From: Labrys okinawensis
Lineage (GTDB): Bacteria; Pseudomonadota; Alphaproteobacteria; Rhizobiales; Labraceae
Reading direction: 5' to 3'
Assembly: GCF_002982075.1 (NCBI RefSeq)
Contig: NZ_PUEJ01000012.1
Span: 62,001 to 126,000, forward strand
DNA length: 64,000 bases
Shown here: one piece after another, positions 34,044-42,461 of the stretch
Layout of the letters: the number at the start of each line of letters is the position of its first letter
How positions within the stretch are numbered: the first letter of the stretch is position 1
Translations under genes and position numbers: made by a program
Notes under the pieces: model-generated
Database searches by the model: none
Told to the model about the DNA's origin: nothing
The model's input: the letters and a program-made list of their open reading frames with translations, nothing else

Positions 34044-34664
34044 ATGTCCATGCGCGAGCCAGGTCTGTGCGTCGTCGATGTCGAGAAGGGGGAATTGCGG
34101 GGGGCGACCAACCGCTACACCAAGACGATGGGTGATCTTGCCGGCCTCTATGAAGACGAGGCTGCCTATCAGGCCGTCCTCGCCGAACTCGGCGACAAGG
34201 TCGTCTATGAGGTCACGGACTACAAACCCTCGGCGGACGCGGGCGACATGATCATCGGGGTCACCCGCATGATTCCCGGCAAGGTGGGGCGGGAATATTT
34301 CCTCACGCGCGGCCATATCCACGCCAATCCCAACCGTCCGGAGATGTATTACGGTGAGAGCGGGCACGGCATCATGCTGCTGGAATCGCCAGCCGGGGAG
34401 ATCCGCACCGTCGAGATCGGGCCGCGCAGCCTGTGCTATGTGCCGCCCTACTGGATCCACCGCTCGGTCAATGTCGGTTCGACGGATCTGGTGATGACCT
34501 TCGCCTATCCCGCCGATTCGGGGCAGGACTACGACATCATCGCCAAGGCCGGCGGCATGCGCAGCCGCATCGTCGATGACGGCAAGGGCGGCTGGACGGC
34601 CGTCGACAATGCCGGTTACCGCTTCCGTGCGAAGGAATTGGTCGACAGTATTATGGCGAGGTGA
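34044..34664 (+). CDS. Cupin-type glucose-6-phosphate isomerase-like protein
   Basis: This 206-residue protein starts at the ATG at 34044, with AGAAAGG upstream; an in-frame ATG at 33987 would add 19 residues. It aligns in memory with the archaeal cupin phosphoglucose isomerase (PF06560): YPGKV-like IPGKVGREYFLTRGHIH, the metal-ligand set HIHANPNRPEMYY, and YVPPYWIHRSVNVG. It interconverts aldose and ketose phosphates in that family. Such enzymes are uncommon in this lineage next to the usual PGI. It diverges from the sugar importer and faces the shared operator, so it is probably induced with the locus. The real substrate could be another sugar phosphate. Confidence 0.85.
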   Translation: MSMREPGLCVVDVEKGELRGATNRYTKTMGDLAGLYEDEAAYQAVLAELGDKVVYEVTDYKPSADAGDMIIGVTRMIPGKVGREYFLTRGHIHANPNRPEMYYGESGHGIMLLESPAGEIRTVEIGPRSLCYVPPYWIHRSVNVGSTDLVMTFAYPADSGQDYDIIAKAGGMRSRIVDDGKGGWTAVDNAGYRFRAKELVDSIMAR

Positions 34665-34674
34665 GGAGCGCCCT

Positions 34675-34703
34675 AAGCCTTCTCCCGCAAGGGGAGAAGG
34701 CTT
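34675..34703. terminator. Bidirectional terminator derived from family B
   Basis: AAGCCTTCTCCC (34675-34686) pairs with GGGAGAAGGCTT (34692-34703) around GCAAG. It lies between the converging isomerase-like and MarR genes. The core equals one end of the family B repeat. Confidence 0.85.
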
Positions 34704-34723
34704 GTCGCGCCACAAACTTCCCT

Positions 34724-35209
34724 TCAAGCCTCGTCGGTATCGCCCTCGTCGTCGTCATCGGCGTCGATCTCGCCGCCGAGCGCGTGCTTGAAGCCTTTCT
34801 CGACCCGCTTGAGCAGCTTGCGCAGGCGCTTGCGGTCCTTGTTGTCGAGATGGCTGGTGGCTTCCGCCTCGATGTCGAGGGCCAAGGCGGCGATGGCGGC
34901 GGCCTTTTCCTTGCCGTCCGCGCTCAGGCCGACGCGCACGACGCGTCCGTCGCCATCGGTCGCCTTGCGCTCGATCAGGCCGGCGGCCGACAGGCGCGCG
35001 ATCGTCTTGGAGGCGGTGGGCGGCCTGACGCGAAGAATCTCCGCCAATTCGCTCATCGACAGGGCGTCCCGCCCGGCCAGGGCTTCGAGCACCTGTTCCT
35101 GGCCCGGAAACAGGCCGAGTCCTTCGAGGAGCTTGGCGGTGCGGGCCCGATGCAGCCGGGCCACGTGGATCAACTGATAACCAAGTGTCTTGGAGGCCGG
35201 ATGTCGCAT
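34724..35209 (-). CDS. MarR family transcriptional regulator
   Basis: This 161-residue winged-helix regulator has the MarR core LSMSELAEILRVRPPTASKT and the wing IERKATDGDGRVVRVGLS at about residues 50-97. The C-terminal tail is acidic (DADDDDEGDTDEA). MarR proteins respond to phenolics, oxidants or drugs, and they often control quinone reductases. A flavodoxin-like reductase gene lies 125 bases upstream on the same strand and may be its target. It ends at the bidirectional hairpin shared with the isomerase-like gene. Confidence 0.92.
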   Translation of the reverse strand: MRHPASKTLGYQLIHVARLHRARTAKLLEGLGLFPGQEQVLEALAGRDALSMSELAEILRVRPPTASKTIARLSAAGLIERKATDGDGRVVRVGLSADGKEKAAAIAALALDIEAEATSHLDNKDRKRLRKLLKRVEKGFKHALGGEIDADDDDEGDTDEA

Positions 35210-35334
35210 GGCAATGATCCGCCGGCTGATGATTTGCTGTAGCCGGCTTCAGATACAGTTTCTGATAGAAAATGTCGAGGATTTCGTAAGCTTTTCGCTG
35301 AAATCCGGTAGAAACTTCTTATCCGGTGCAGTTC

Positions 35335-35916
35335 TTAAAGCTTGGCCAGCGTCCGCTCCACCTTGGCCAGGAAGGCGGCGCGCGAACGATCCGTCGACAG
35401 GTTCATCGAGTAATGGGCCAGATAGTGAAAGCGCGCGAAGGGCTTCACCGCCGCCCGCAGCATGCGCGTAACCACGCGGCGCGGCGGATCGCTCATCAGG
35501 AACGCCTTGAGATGCGAACCGCCATAGGTGGTTACCGCCACGACCTTGGTGATGTTGTGCAAATTGCCCTGGACCTTGCCGTCGACCAGAGTGAAGGACA
35601 CGCCGGGCAGGAAGACCCGGTCGAAGAAGCCCTTGAGGATGGCCGGAAAGCCATAGTTCCAGATCGGCGTGACGATCACCAGCACCTCGGCGCGCTGCAG
35701 GCGCTCGACATAGCCAGCCACGCCGTCACGGTTTTTCGCCGTGTCGTGATAGGTGCGCCGCTCGGCGGCCGTGAGCACGGGCTGAAACCCTTCGGCATAG
35801 AGATCGCAATCATCGACCTCGTGACCAGACTTGCGCAAGGCCTCCACGGCGCAGCCATGCAGCGCCGCGCCGAAGGATTCCTCGCAGGGATGCGAGAAGA
35901 GGACGAGAACCCGCAT
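35335..35916 (-). CDS. NAD(P)H:quinone oxidoreductase-like flavoprotein
   Basis: This 193-residue flavodoxin-fold protein has the FMN-binding start VLVLFSHPCEESFGAALH. The active-site region TPIWNYGFPAILKGFFDRVF is at about residues 85-104, typical of the NQO/MdaB-like family. It probably performs two-electron reduction of quinones or similar acceptors using NAD(P)H. Its ATG overlaps the stop of the upstream cupin gene by one base, so the two are translationally coupled. It also lies downstream of a FAD-linked oxidase, which suggests a redox pathway. Confidence 0.9.
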   Translation of the reverse strand: MRVLVLFSHPCEESFGAALHGCAVEALRKSGHEVDDCDLYAEGFQPVLTAAERRTYHDTAKNRDGVAGYVERLQRAEVLVIVTPIWNYGFPAILKGFFDRVFLPGVSFTLVDGKVQGNLHNITKVVAVTTYGGSHLKAFLMSDPPRRVVTRMLRAAVKPFARFHYLAHYSMNLSTDRSRAAFLAKVERTLAKL

Positions 35917-36224
35917 CAGCCCTTCATCTCGACCTCGACAAAGGCCATGTGGGCCTGACCGCCGTTGAAGACGTTGTGCTCGACGCCAGCCGGGCGCGAA
36001 TAGGATATGCCGGCGGAAAGCGGCACCAGCTTTTCGCCTTGGGCGTCGACGATGCGCAGCGTGCCGTCGACCAGCGGCACCACGGCATAGGGATATTCAT
36101 GCCGGTGCCAGCCCGTTTCCTGGCCGGGCTGGAAATCGTAGCGGGTGATTCGCACCCGCTCGTCATCGACCTGCAACGTTCCGGTCGCCAGATTGGTGTC
36201 ATCCTGATTATGAGCGCCACACAT
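35916..36224 (-). CDS. Small cupin, coupled to a flavoprotein
   Basis: This 102-residue single cupin barrel carries GWHRHEYPYAVVPLVDGTLR (motif 1, metal ligands His, His) and PAGVEHNVFNGG (motif 2, His). The TGATG overlap with the reductase gene and the two-base gap to the FAD oxidase gene mark a single operon. Such small cupins may bind a metal and a carboxylic acid. It probably acts on the product of a neighbouring enzyme. Its specific reaction is unknown. Confidence 0.85.
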   Translation of the reverse strand: MCGAHNQDDTNLATGTLQVDDERVRITRYDFQPGQETGWHRHEYPYAVVPLVDGTLRIVDAQGEKLVPLSAGISYSRPAGVEHNVFNGGQAHMAFVEVEMKG

Positions 36225-36226
36225 AC

Positions 36227-37636
36227 TCAGACCTCCATTTGCATGCCCCGGAACAGATAGGTCCGGTTCGAAGAATAATCATAATCGGGATCGTCCCAGG
36301 CGATCATCTTGCCGGGATTGAGCAGGCCCTTGGGATCAGCCTCGCGCTTGAAGGCGAGCTGCGCCTCGTCGGTCTGCTTCATGCCGCCTTCCTCGAGCGT
36401 ATAGCGGTGCGGATTGAACACCGGCGCACCCATGTCCTCATGGATGCGGATGATCTCCTCGAGCCGCGCCTCGGTGGTGAACTTGACGAGCGGCAGGCCG
36501 AAGCAGGTGATCTTGCCGTCGAAACGCACGAATTCGAGATGGGCCACCACCTCGTCTCCGAAGACGGCATGGATCTTGGAGACGAGTTCGAGCTGGTTGG
36601 GGAAGGGATAGAGCGTCTGCAGATAGGTGATGGCGGGGTCGATCTTGAGGGCGCGCAGCGTGGTGTGGTTCCAGCCGAGTTCGTAGATGTCGGGCAGGCC
36701 CTTGCGGTCCGCCTCGCTCATATCGGACGTCGAGAACAGCAGCTGGGCGCCCCTTCGGCGGCGGGTGATGGTGAGGAAGGCATCGTAGTTCTGGGGGGCG
36801 ATCATGGCGCAGACCACGTGCTTGTCGCGCGGGATCCAGCGCCGGTGCCGGTTGAAGTAGTCATGCGCGGCCGGCGCGGCGACCACGGCGAGCTGCTTCT
36901 TGAGGATGCCGTCGGCCTCGCCCGTCTCGTTGGCGAAGGCAGCCGCCTCGGCGAGCGTATCGAAGCCGACGATCACGTCGATCCATTTGAAGGCCGTGGT
37001 CAGCGGCATCTCGACTTCGGTGATGATGCCATTGGTGCCGTAGGCATGGCTGACCTTGTGCAGATCCTCGCCGGTGAGGTCGAGGATGCGCGGGCTGGCC
37101 TCCATCGTCACCACCTTGAGACGGGTGACGTTGCCCCAGTCGCGCAGCCCGCCCCAGGTGATCGAGCCGACGCCGCCGGAGCCGCCGGCGACGAAACCGC
37201 CGATGGTTGCGGTTTTGGCCGTCGAGGGGTGCAGCCGCAATTCCTGGCCGGAATCAGCCTGAGTCTGCTTGTCGATCTCGGCCATCACCGCGCCGGCCTC
37301 GGCGACCAGCACGCCCGGTTCGATCGAGACGATCTTGTCCATGAAGGACAGGTCGAGCACGGCCCCGCGCGACAGCGGCATGGCCTGGCCGTAATTGCCC
37401 GTGCCGGTGCCGCGGGGCGTGACCGGGATGTCGAGCGCATAGCAGGCGGCGAGCGTGGCGACGACATCGTCCGTGGATTTGACGAAGACGACGCAATCGC
37501 CGGTGACGTGGTCGAGCTCGCGCTTGAGCACCGGCGAATACCAGAAGAAGTCACGGCTCTTCTGCCTGACCAGGGTCGGGTGATCCTCGATGCGAATGTC
37601 AGGCAGGCGGGCCTTGAGGGCGGCGATATCGGTCAT
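36227..37636 (-). CDS. FAD-binding oxidase/dehydrogenase, GlcD-like
   Basis: This 469-residue flavoenzyme of the PCMH/vanillyl-alcohol-oxidase superfamily has FAD-binding loops PRGTGTGNYGQAMPLSRGAV (about 74-93) and GGFVAGGSGGVGSITWGGLRD in two adjacent segments. The C-terminal helical part contains the substrate cap. Relatives oxidise 2-hydroxy acids (glycolate, D-lactate) or aldonolactones. It begins the cupin-reductase operon. A small IR separates it from the amidohydrolase gene. The hydroxy acid or cyclic substrate is not determined. Confidence 0.88.
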   Translation of the reverse strand: MTDIAALKARLPDIRIEDHPTLVRQKSRDFFWYSPVLKRELDHVTGDCVVFVKSTDDVVATLAACYALDIPVTPRGTGTGNYGQAMPLSRGAVLDLSFMDKIVSIEPGVLVAEAGAVMAEIDKQTQADSGQELRLHPSTAKTATIGGFVAGGSGGVGSITWGGLRDWGNVTRLKVVTMEASPRILDLTGEDLHKVSHAYGTNGIITEVEMPLTTAFKWIDVIVGFDTLAEAAAFANETGEADGILKKQLAVVAAPAAHDYFNRHRRWIPRDKHVVCAMIAPQNYDAFLTITRRRRGAQLLFSTSDMSEADRKGLPDIYELGWNHTTLRALKIDPAITYLQTLYPFPNQLELVSKIHAVFGDEVVAHLEFVRFDGKITCFGLPLVKFTTEARLEEIIRIHEDMGAPVFNPHRYTLEEGGMKQTDEAQLAFKREADPKGLLNPGKMIAWDDPDYDYSSNRTYLFRGMQMEV

Positions 37637-37661
37637 GCGATCGAACCTGGCGGAGATTTTC

Positions 37662-37739
37662 GGGGGGCGGGTCTTCAGACCCGCCGATTCGAGCGATCAG
37701 GGGTGGTTGGAAGCAGGCAGGTCTGAAGACCCGCCCCCC
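37662..37739. repeat. 20-bp perfect inverted repeat (family E)
   Basis: GGGGGGCGGGTCTTCAGACC (37662-37681) is the exact reverse complement of 37720-37739. Each arm contains the self-complementary GTCTTCAGAC. The right arm lies inside the 3' end of the amidohydrolase gene. It may also serve as that gene's terminator. Confidence 0.85.
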
Positions 37740-39034
37740 AGCAGCGCATCCAGCTCTTCATAATCGGGCAAAGTGGTATCGATGGCCCGGCCATTGCGCA
37801 CCACGATGCGGTCTGCCTGAGGCCGGGACAGCAGCTCCGTCCAGTTCCTGGCCTTGAACAGCACGAAATCGGCTGGCCCTCCGACGCGCAGCCGGCCGGC
37901 ATCGATGCCCATCACCGAGGCCGGCGTCGCCGTAATCGCCTTGGGCCAGTCGCCGAAGGGGTGGTCGAGATGGGCCACCCTGACAGCCTCGCGGAAGACC
38001 TCGAGAGCATCGAGATCGCCATAGGCATAGAAGGGGTCGCGGGTATTGTCCGAGGAGACGGCGACATCAACGCCGGCGGCCTTCAATTCATGCAGCAGCG
38101 TCACCCCGCGCGAGCGGGGCGTGCGGCCGGAAACGCGGTCCTGCAGATAGAGATTGCACATCGGCAGGGAGACCACGGCGATGCCGGCCTCGGCCACCTT
38201 CTCGATGGTCGCCTTGATCTCGTCTTCTTCCTGACGGGCAAGGGAACAGCAATGGCCGACCGTGACCCGGCCGGCGAAACGATGGCGCAAGACCGCCTCG
38301 GCGATGTGATGCAGGGAGCGGGCGGTGGGGTCCTGGGTCTCGTCGACGTGGAAATCGAGGTCGAAGCCATTGTCGGCGGCCACACGGAACAGCGTATCCA
38401 GGCCTTGGTCGAGTTCGGGCACCATATAGGTGACGCCGCCCAGAATGCCGTCATGCGTGCGCAGGGCAGCGGCGATCTCGGACATATGCGCACGATCCGC
38501 CACATGCTCGATGGAGAACAGCGCCACCGCCTGCAACTCGATGCTGCCGGCCCATTTCTCGCGCATCTCGGCAAAGACAGGCCAGGAGATGCCGATCTGC
38601 TTGCCGATCGAATCGAGATGGGTGCGGATGGCGGACGTGCCATGCGCATAGGCGCAACGCAGCGAGAAATCCATGCGGGCGGCGACGTCAGCGGCCGACC
38701 AATGGGCCTCGCGGTCCAGGGTGACATTGTCGAGCGCGCCGAAGAAGGTGCCGTCGGGATTGCGGCGGCGCGGCCAGATATGGCCCTTGTCGAGATGGGT
38801 GTGCAGTTCCACGAAGCTCGGAAAGACCATGCCGGTGCTGAGCGCATCGGAGGAGCCCGTCACGGCCTCGATCGCCTCGATGCGTCCGTCGGCGACGGTC
38901 AGGGATATGCGCGCCAGGCCGTCCTGGTCGATGCCGGCGAGCCTCTGTGGCACCAGGCAGGCCGGCACGCTGGCCTCGACCGCCCAGCGGCCAGCGGGTG
39001 GGATCTTGGCGGCAGTCTGGACGGATCTGGACAC
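37697..39034 (-). CDS. Cytosine deaminase-like amidohydrolase
   Basis: This 445-residue enzyme starts at GTG 39034, two bases after the permease stop, with CGGGAAAA upstream; no ATG fits better. It has HTHLDKGH for two metal ligands, FHVDET, GHCCSLA for a third, and SSDNTRDPF with the metal-binding aspartate. This is the CodA pattern. It hydrolyses an exocyclic amino or ring amide of a pyrimidine-like compound. The C-terminal tail GGGSSDLPASNHP is encoded by the family E repeat, so it is likely not ancestral. With the upstream ABC importer it suggests uptake and deamination of a heterocycle. Confidence 0.9.
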   Translation of the reverse strand: MSRSVQTAAKIPPAGRWAVEASVPACLVPQRLAGIDQDGLARISLTVADGRIEAIEAVTGSSDALSTGMVFPSFVELHTHLDKGHIWPRRRNPDGTFFGALDNVTLDREAHWSAADVAARMDFSLRCAYAHGTSAIRTHLDSIGKQIGISWPVFAEMREKWAGSIELQAVALFSIEHVADRAHMSEIAAALRTHDGILGGVTYMVPELDQGLDTLFRVAADNGFDLDFHVDETQDPTARSLHHIAEAVLRHRFAGRVTVGHCCSLARQEEDEIKATIEKVAEAGIAVVSLPMCNLYLQDRVSGRTPRSRGVTLLHELKAAGVDVAVSSDNTRDPFYAYGDLDALEVFREAVRVAHLDHPFGDWPKAITATPASVMGIDAGRLRVGGPADFVLFKARNWTELLSRPQADRIVVRNGRAIDTTLPDYEELDALLGGGSSDLPASNHP

Positions 39035-39036
39035 GG

Positions 39037-39876
39037 TCAGTTTTCCCGCTTCAGCGCGCTCTCGTGCCATTTGTGCAGCAGGAGATGCGACAGATAGGAC
39101 AGGGCGAGGAAGATGGCGATGCCGCTCAGCGATAGCAGCACCAGCGCGGCATAGGCCCGCGGATAGGCAAAATAGCGCGGCGCGAGATAGATGATATAAC
39201 CAAGCCCGCCGCGGGCGCCGCCCGCGCCGGTGGCGAGCTCCGATACCACGGCGCCGATCAGCGACAGGCCGCCGGCAATGCGTACGCCGCCGAGGAAGTA
39301 AGGCAGCGCGCCGCGCAGCCGCAGCAGCCACAGCTTCTGCCAGGACGACGCGCGGTAGAGCTCGAACAGATTGAGCAGGTTATGGTCGGTCGAGCGCAGG
39401 CCGATCAGCGTGTTGGCCAGCACCGGGAAGAAGGCGACGAGCCACACGCAGATCAGGAGCACGGTGGCCTGCGAGAAGATCACCAGCAACAGCGGCGCCA
39501 GGGCCAGGACCGGCGTGACCTGCAGGATGATGGCATAGGGGTAGAGCGTATATTCGACCAGCCGCGACAGCGAGAACAGGATGGCCAGGCAAACTCCGCC
39601 CGCCACGGCGAGCACGAAGCCTTTCAAGGTCACTTCCAGGGTGAAGAGCCAGGCCGGCCCCAGTGTTTCCCATTCACGGAAGAAGGCGGCCCAGATTTCG
39701 CTGGGGGCCGGTACGACCTTCATCGGCGTGAGGCCGGCGGCGACGCAATATTCCCAAAGTCCCAGCACAACCACCAGAAAGGCGAACGGCAACAGCCATT
39801 TCAGCAGGGCCGGCGGGCCCTGGCGGGATGGTGCGGAAGGGGTGACGGCATCGTCCGCCGAACTGATCGCGCTCAT
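39037..39876 (-). CDS. ABC transporter permease, SsuC/ThiX type
   Basis: This 279-residue inner-membrane permease has about six hydrophobic helices and the loop typical of the nitrate/taurine/pyrimidine family (BPD_transp_1). LLVIFSQATVLLICVWLVAF is one helix, and NLFELYRASSWQKLWLL is the ATPase-contact loop. The ATG at 39876 is chosen over upstream in-frame starts that would overlap the ATPase gene. With the ATPase and the NMT1-type binding protein it forms an importer for a small nitrogenous compound. Its stop is two bases before the GTG of the amidohydrolase. Confidence 0.92.
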   Translation of the reverse strand: MSAISSADDAVTPSAPSRQGPPALLKWLLPFAFLVVVLGLWEYCVAAGLTPMKVVPAPSEIWAAFFREWETLGPAWLFTLEVTLKGFVLAVAGGVCLAILFSLSRLVEYTLYPYAIILQVTPVLALAPLLLVIFSQATVLLICVWLVAFFPVLANTLIGLRSTDHNLLNLFELYRASSWQKLWLLRLRGALPYFLGGVRIAGGLSLIGAVVSELATGAGGARGGLGYIIYLAPRYFAYPRAYAALVLLSLSGIAIFLALSYLSHLLLHKWHESALKREN

Positions 39877-39926
39877 CCTGTTCCCGGTCCTCTCGATCCA
39901 ACCTTTGCGATCCAAATTCTTGGCGA

Positions 39927-40721
39927 TCAATGTCCGTCGACGGTCTCGGCGGCCCTGCCGATGGCCGAGGTCAGCGCGGCGGAGGCCTGGCGACAATAAT
40001 CGACATAAACAGGCGTGGTGCGGAAGGCTGCGCCACGCGGGCGTTCGGCATCGATGATGAGTTCGGCGAAAGCACGTCCCGGCCGGGCTGCCATCACCAC
40101 GATGCGGTCGGAAATATAGACGCTTTCGAACACCGAATGGGTGACGAACACCACCGTCCAGCCGAGTTCGGCCTGCAGGCGCATCAGGTCGTCGTTGAGC
40201 TTCTGGCGGGTGATCTCGTCGAGCGCGGCGAAAGGTTCGTCCATGAGGAGGAGCCGTGGGCGGGTCACCATGGCCCGGGCGATGGAGACGCGCATGCGCA
40301 TGCCGCCGGAGAGCTCGCGCGGATAGGCCTGCGCGAAGGCGGTGAGGCCGACGCTGTCGAGGGCCTGCATCACCGCATCGCGGGCAGCCTTTCGCGACAC
40401 GCCCTTGAGCCGTGAGGGCAGCCAGACATTGTCGAACACGCTGGCCCAGGGCATCAGCGTCGGTTCCTGGAAGACGAAGCCGACGTCGCGGGAGTGATCC
40501 ATGCCGCCACCCGCCCAGGCCACATTGCCGCTGGAGGCCTCGCCAAGCCCGGCGATGATGCGCAGGGCCGTCGACTTGCCGCAGCCCGACGGCCCCAGCA
40601 GAGAGAGGATCTCACCCTGGCGGATGTCGAGATCGAGATGCTGGAGCGCGGTGGTGCCCGAGGAGAACGTCTTGCCCACGTCGCGCAGCGAGACGACGGT
40701 CGGGCGGGCAGGAGGGTTCAA
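39927..40721 (-). CDS. ABC transporter ATP-binding protein, SsuB/TauB type
   Basis: This 264-residue ATPase starts at TTG 40721; GGAGGCCCGTC lies just upstream and no ATG fits. Walker A GPSGCGKST (about 43-51), signature LSGGMRMRV, Walker B LLLMDEPF and the D-loop ALDEITR are intact. It energises the permease encoded downstream. The operon order is binding protein, ATPase, permease, amidohydrolase, all leftward. Confidence 0.93.
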   Translation of the reverse strand: MNPPARPTVVSLRDVGKTFSSGTTALQHLDLDIRQGEILSLLGPSGCGKSTALRIIAGLGEASSGNVAWAGGGMDHSRDVGFVFQEPTLMPWASVFDNVWLPSRLKGVSRKAARDAVMQALDSVGLTAFAQAYPRELSGGMRMRVSIARAMVTRPRLLLMDEPFAALDEITRQKLNDDLMRLQAELGWTVVFVTHSVFESVYISDRIVVMAARPGRAFAELIIDAERPRGAAFRTTPVYVDYCRQASAALTSAIGRAAETVDGH

Positions 40722-40845
40722 GACGGGCCTCCGGCATATCCGATCGGTGGGTCGCCCTCGCGAGACGGATTTTCACAGTAAAGGTAGCGCTGCCCCAGCA
40801 AAACAGAGCGCTTCCACCCGGCCGATGAGATACAGTCCACAATAC

Positions 40846-41862
40846 TCACTTCTTGATCAGGTCGGAGCCGACATTCTTGTTCACGAATTTCAGCGTGTAG
40901 GCCTTCTTGAAATCGAAATCGGGCTTGTAGAGGCCGACCGCGACCATCTTGTCGAAGAAGGACTTCATGTGCTCGTCGGTCATGGCGCCGATGCCGCTCT
41001 TCTCGGCGTCACCCGACATGACGATGCCATAGGCCTTCATCTGCTTGACGGCGAAGGCGAGGTTCTCGTCGGTCATGTCGGGATTGTCCTTCTGGATCGC
41101 CGCATTGCCGAGCTTGTTGTCGCCATAGAGATAGGTGGCCCAGCCGATCGCCGAGGCATCGACGAATTTCTGCACCACGTCGGGCTTGCTGTCGATGATG
41201 TCCTGGCGGGTGACGATCAGGGTCGAATAGGTGTTCCAGCCCTGGTCGGCGATCAGGAAGACATTGGGCTTGAAGCCGCCGCCTTTTTCCACCTGGAGCG
41301 GCTCGGACGCCACATAGCCCTGCTGGACCGAACCCTTGTCGGCGATGAAGGGGCCGGGGTTGAAGTCGTAGGGCTTGACGACCTCGTCGGTGAAGCCGAA
41401 GGCCGCCTTCATCCAGGCATAGCCGGTGGCCTGGAAATCGGGGCCGATGAAGATGGTTTTAGCCTTCTTCAGATCTTCCCAGCTGTCGAGGCCGACGCCG
41501 GGATGCGTCATCAGGATCTGCGGGTCCTTCTGGAAGGTGGCCGCCACCGCGACGAGGGGAATGCCCTCCTTGGCGGCGGAAAAGACCTCGACCAGATTGC
41601 CGCCCATGTAGAAATCGTTCTTGCCGGCGACCAGAGCTGTGGCGTTGTTGGCGGTGGGGCCGCCCTGCACGATTTCGACGTCGAGGCCGAACTTCTTATA
41701 GGTGCCGTCCGCCACCGCCTGGTAGTAGCCGCCATGCTCACCCTGGGCCAGCCAGTTGGTGCCGAAGCGAACCTTCACGAGGTCCTCGGCATAGGCGCCG
41801 TTCAAGCCGGCAAAAACCACTGCCGTCGCTGCAAGCACGGCGGTCTTGAGCATGCTGTTCAT
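40846..41862 (-). CDS. ABC substrate-binding protein, NMT1/THI5-like
   Basis: This 338-residue periplasmic protein has a signal peptide cleaved after AYA (about residue 25). The mature NMT1 domain has VRFGTNWLAQGEHGGYYQAV and GLDVEIVQGGP, the family's way of binding aromatic or pyrimidine rings. It captures the substrate for the ATPase and permease. Such proteins serve thiamine-precursor, taurine or nucleobase import. No thiamine riboswitch pattern (CUGAGA) is seen in the leader, so a thiamine role is less likely. The gene diverges from ridA. Confidence 0.92.
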   Translation of the reverse strand: MNSMLKTAVLAATAVVFAGLNGAYAEDLVKVRFGTNWLAQGEHGGYYQAVADGTYKKFGLDVEIVQGGPTANNATALVAGKNDFYMGGNLVEVFSAAKEGIPLVAVAATFQKDPQILMTHPGVGLDSWEDLKKAKTIFIGPDFQATGYAWMKAAFGFTDEVVKPYDFNPGPFIADKGSVQQGYVASEPLQVEKGGGFKPNVFLIADQGWNTYSTLIVTRQDIIDSKPDVVQKFVDASAIGWATYLYGDNKLGNAAIQKDNPDMTDENLAFAVKQMKAYGIVMSGDAEKSGIGAMTDEHMKSFFDKMVAVGLYKPDFDFKKAYTLKFVNKNVGSDLIKK

Positions 41863-42015
41863 TCCTGTCGCCTCAGTTCGGGTTCGTCTTGCGAGGCGCC
41901 GGTATTGAAAGGCCGTAACGCCGAGGCCCGATTGTTAGCGCCAATTCATACTTGCACAAGTCGTAATCACGATTAATTTTGCGCCGACGAGATTTTCGAA
42001 GAGATCCTTCCCGCC
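41863..42015. promoter_or_regulatory. Divergent promoter region, NMT1-type importer / ridA
   Basis: The gap between divergent starts is AT-rich at 41930-41985. The string ACTTGCACAAGTCGTAATCACG contains the dyad CTTGCACAAG (41951-41960), a possible operator for both directions. No gene in the window is an obvious regulator for it. Confidence 0.4.
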
Positions 42016-42402
42016 ATGCTTCGCGCCATCACGCCGCCCGCGCTGCGCGCGCCCTTCGCCCGCTACAGCCACGCCATGGAGGTGCCGGCCGGCGCCCGCC
42101 TGGTCTTTTGTTCCGGCCAGCTCGGCATCGGCCCGGACGAGACTATCCCGGAGGGCGCCGAGGCGCAGGCCAGGCTGATCTTCAAGGCCATCGAAGCCAT
42201 CCTGGCGGAAGCCGGCATGGGGCTCGCTGACATCGTCAGGATCAATGCCTATGTCACCGGCCGCGAACATATGGCCGGCTACATGAAGGCCCGCGACGCT
42301 GTGGTCGCCGATCCGCCGCCGGCCTCCACCCTGATGATCGTCTCCGGCTTCACACGGGAGGCGTTCAAGGTCGAGGTGGAGGTGGTGGCGGCAAAGGCAT
42401 GA
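42016..42402 (+). CDS. RidA family reactive-intermediate deaminase
   Basis: This 128-residue Rid protein of the YjgF/YER057c fold starts at the ATG at 42016. The N-terminal YSHAMEVPAGARLVFCSGQL and the later RINAYVTGREHMAGYM are family motifs. The catalytic Arg, if present, would be at the RINAYVT strand. RidA hydrolyses enamine/imine intermediates, protecting PLP enzymes and finishing some pyrimidine or amino acid routes. It diverges from the NMT1-type importer operon and may act on its products. Confidence 0.9.
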   Translation: MLRAITPPALRAPFARYSHAMEVPAGARLVFCSGQLGIGPDETIPEGAEAQARLIFKAIEAILAEAGMGLADIVRINAYVTGREHMAGYMKARDAVVADPPPASTLMIVSGFTREAFKVEVEVVAAKA

Positions 42403-42461
42403 GCGCGGCGCTCCCAGCGGATATCCTGCCCTGGCACCTGTAGTTCCACGGACCTCAAGCG

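Noticed and set aside
41863..42015. Thiamine (TPP) riboswitch before the NMT1-type binding protein
   Set aside because: The expected CUGAGA and downstream thi-box bases are not present in the leader.
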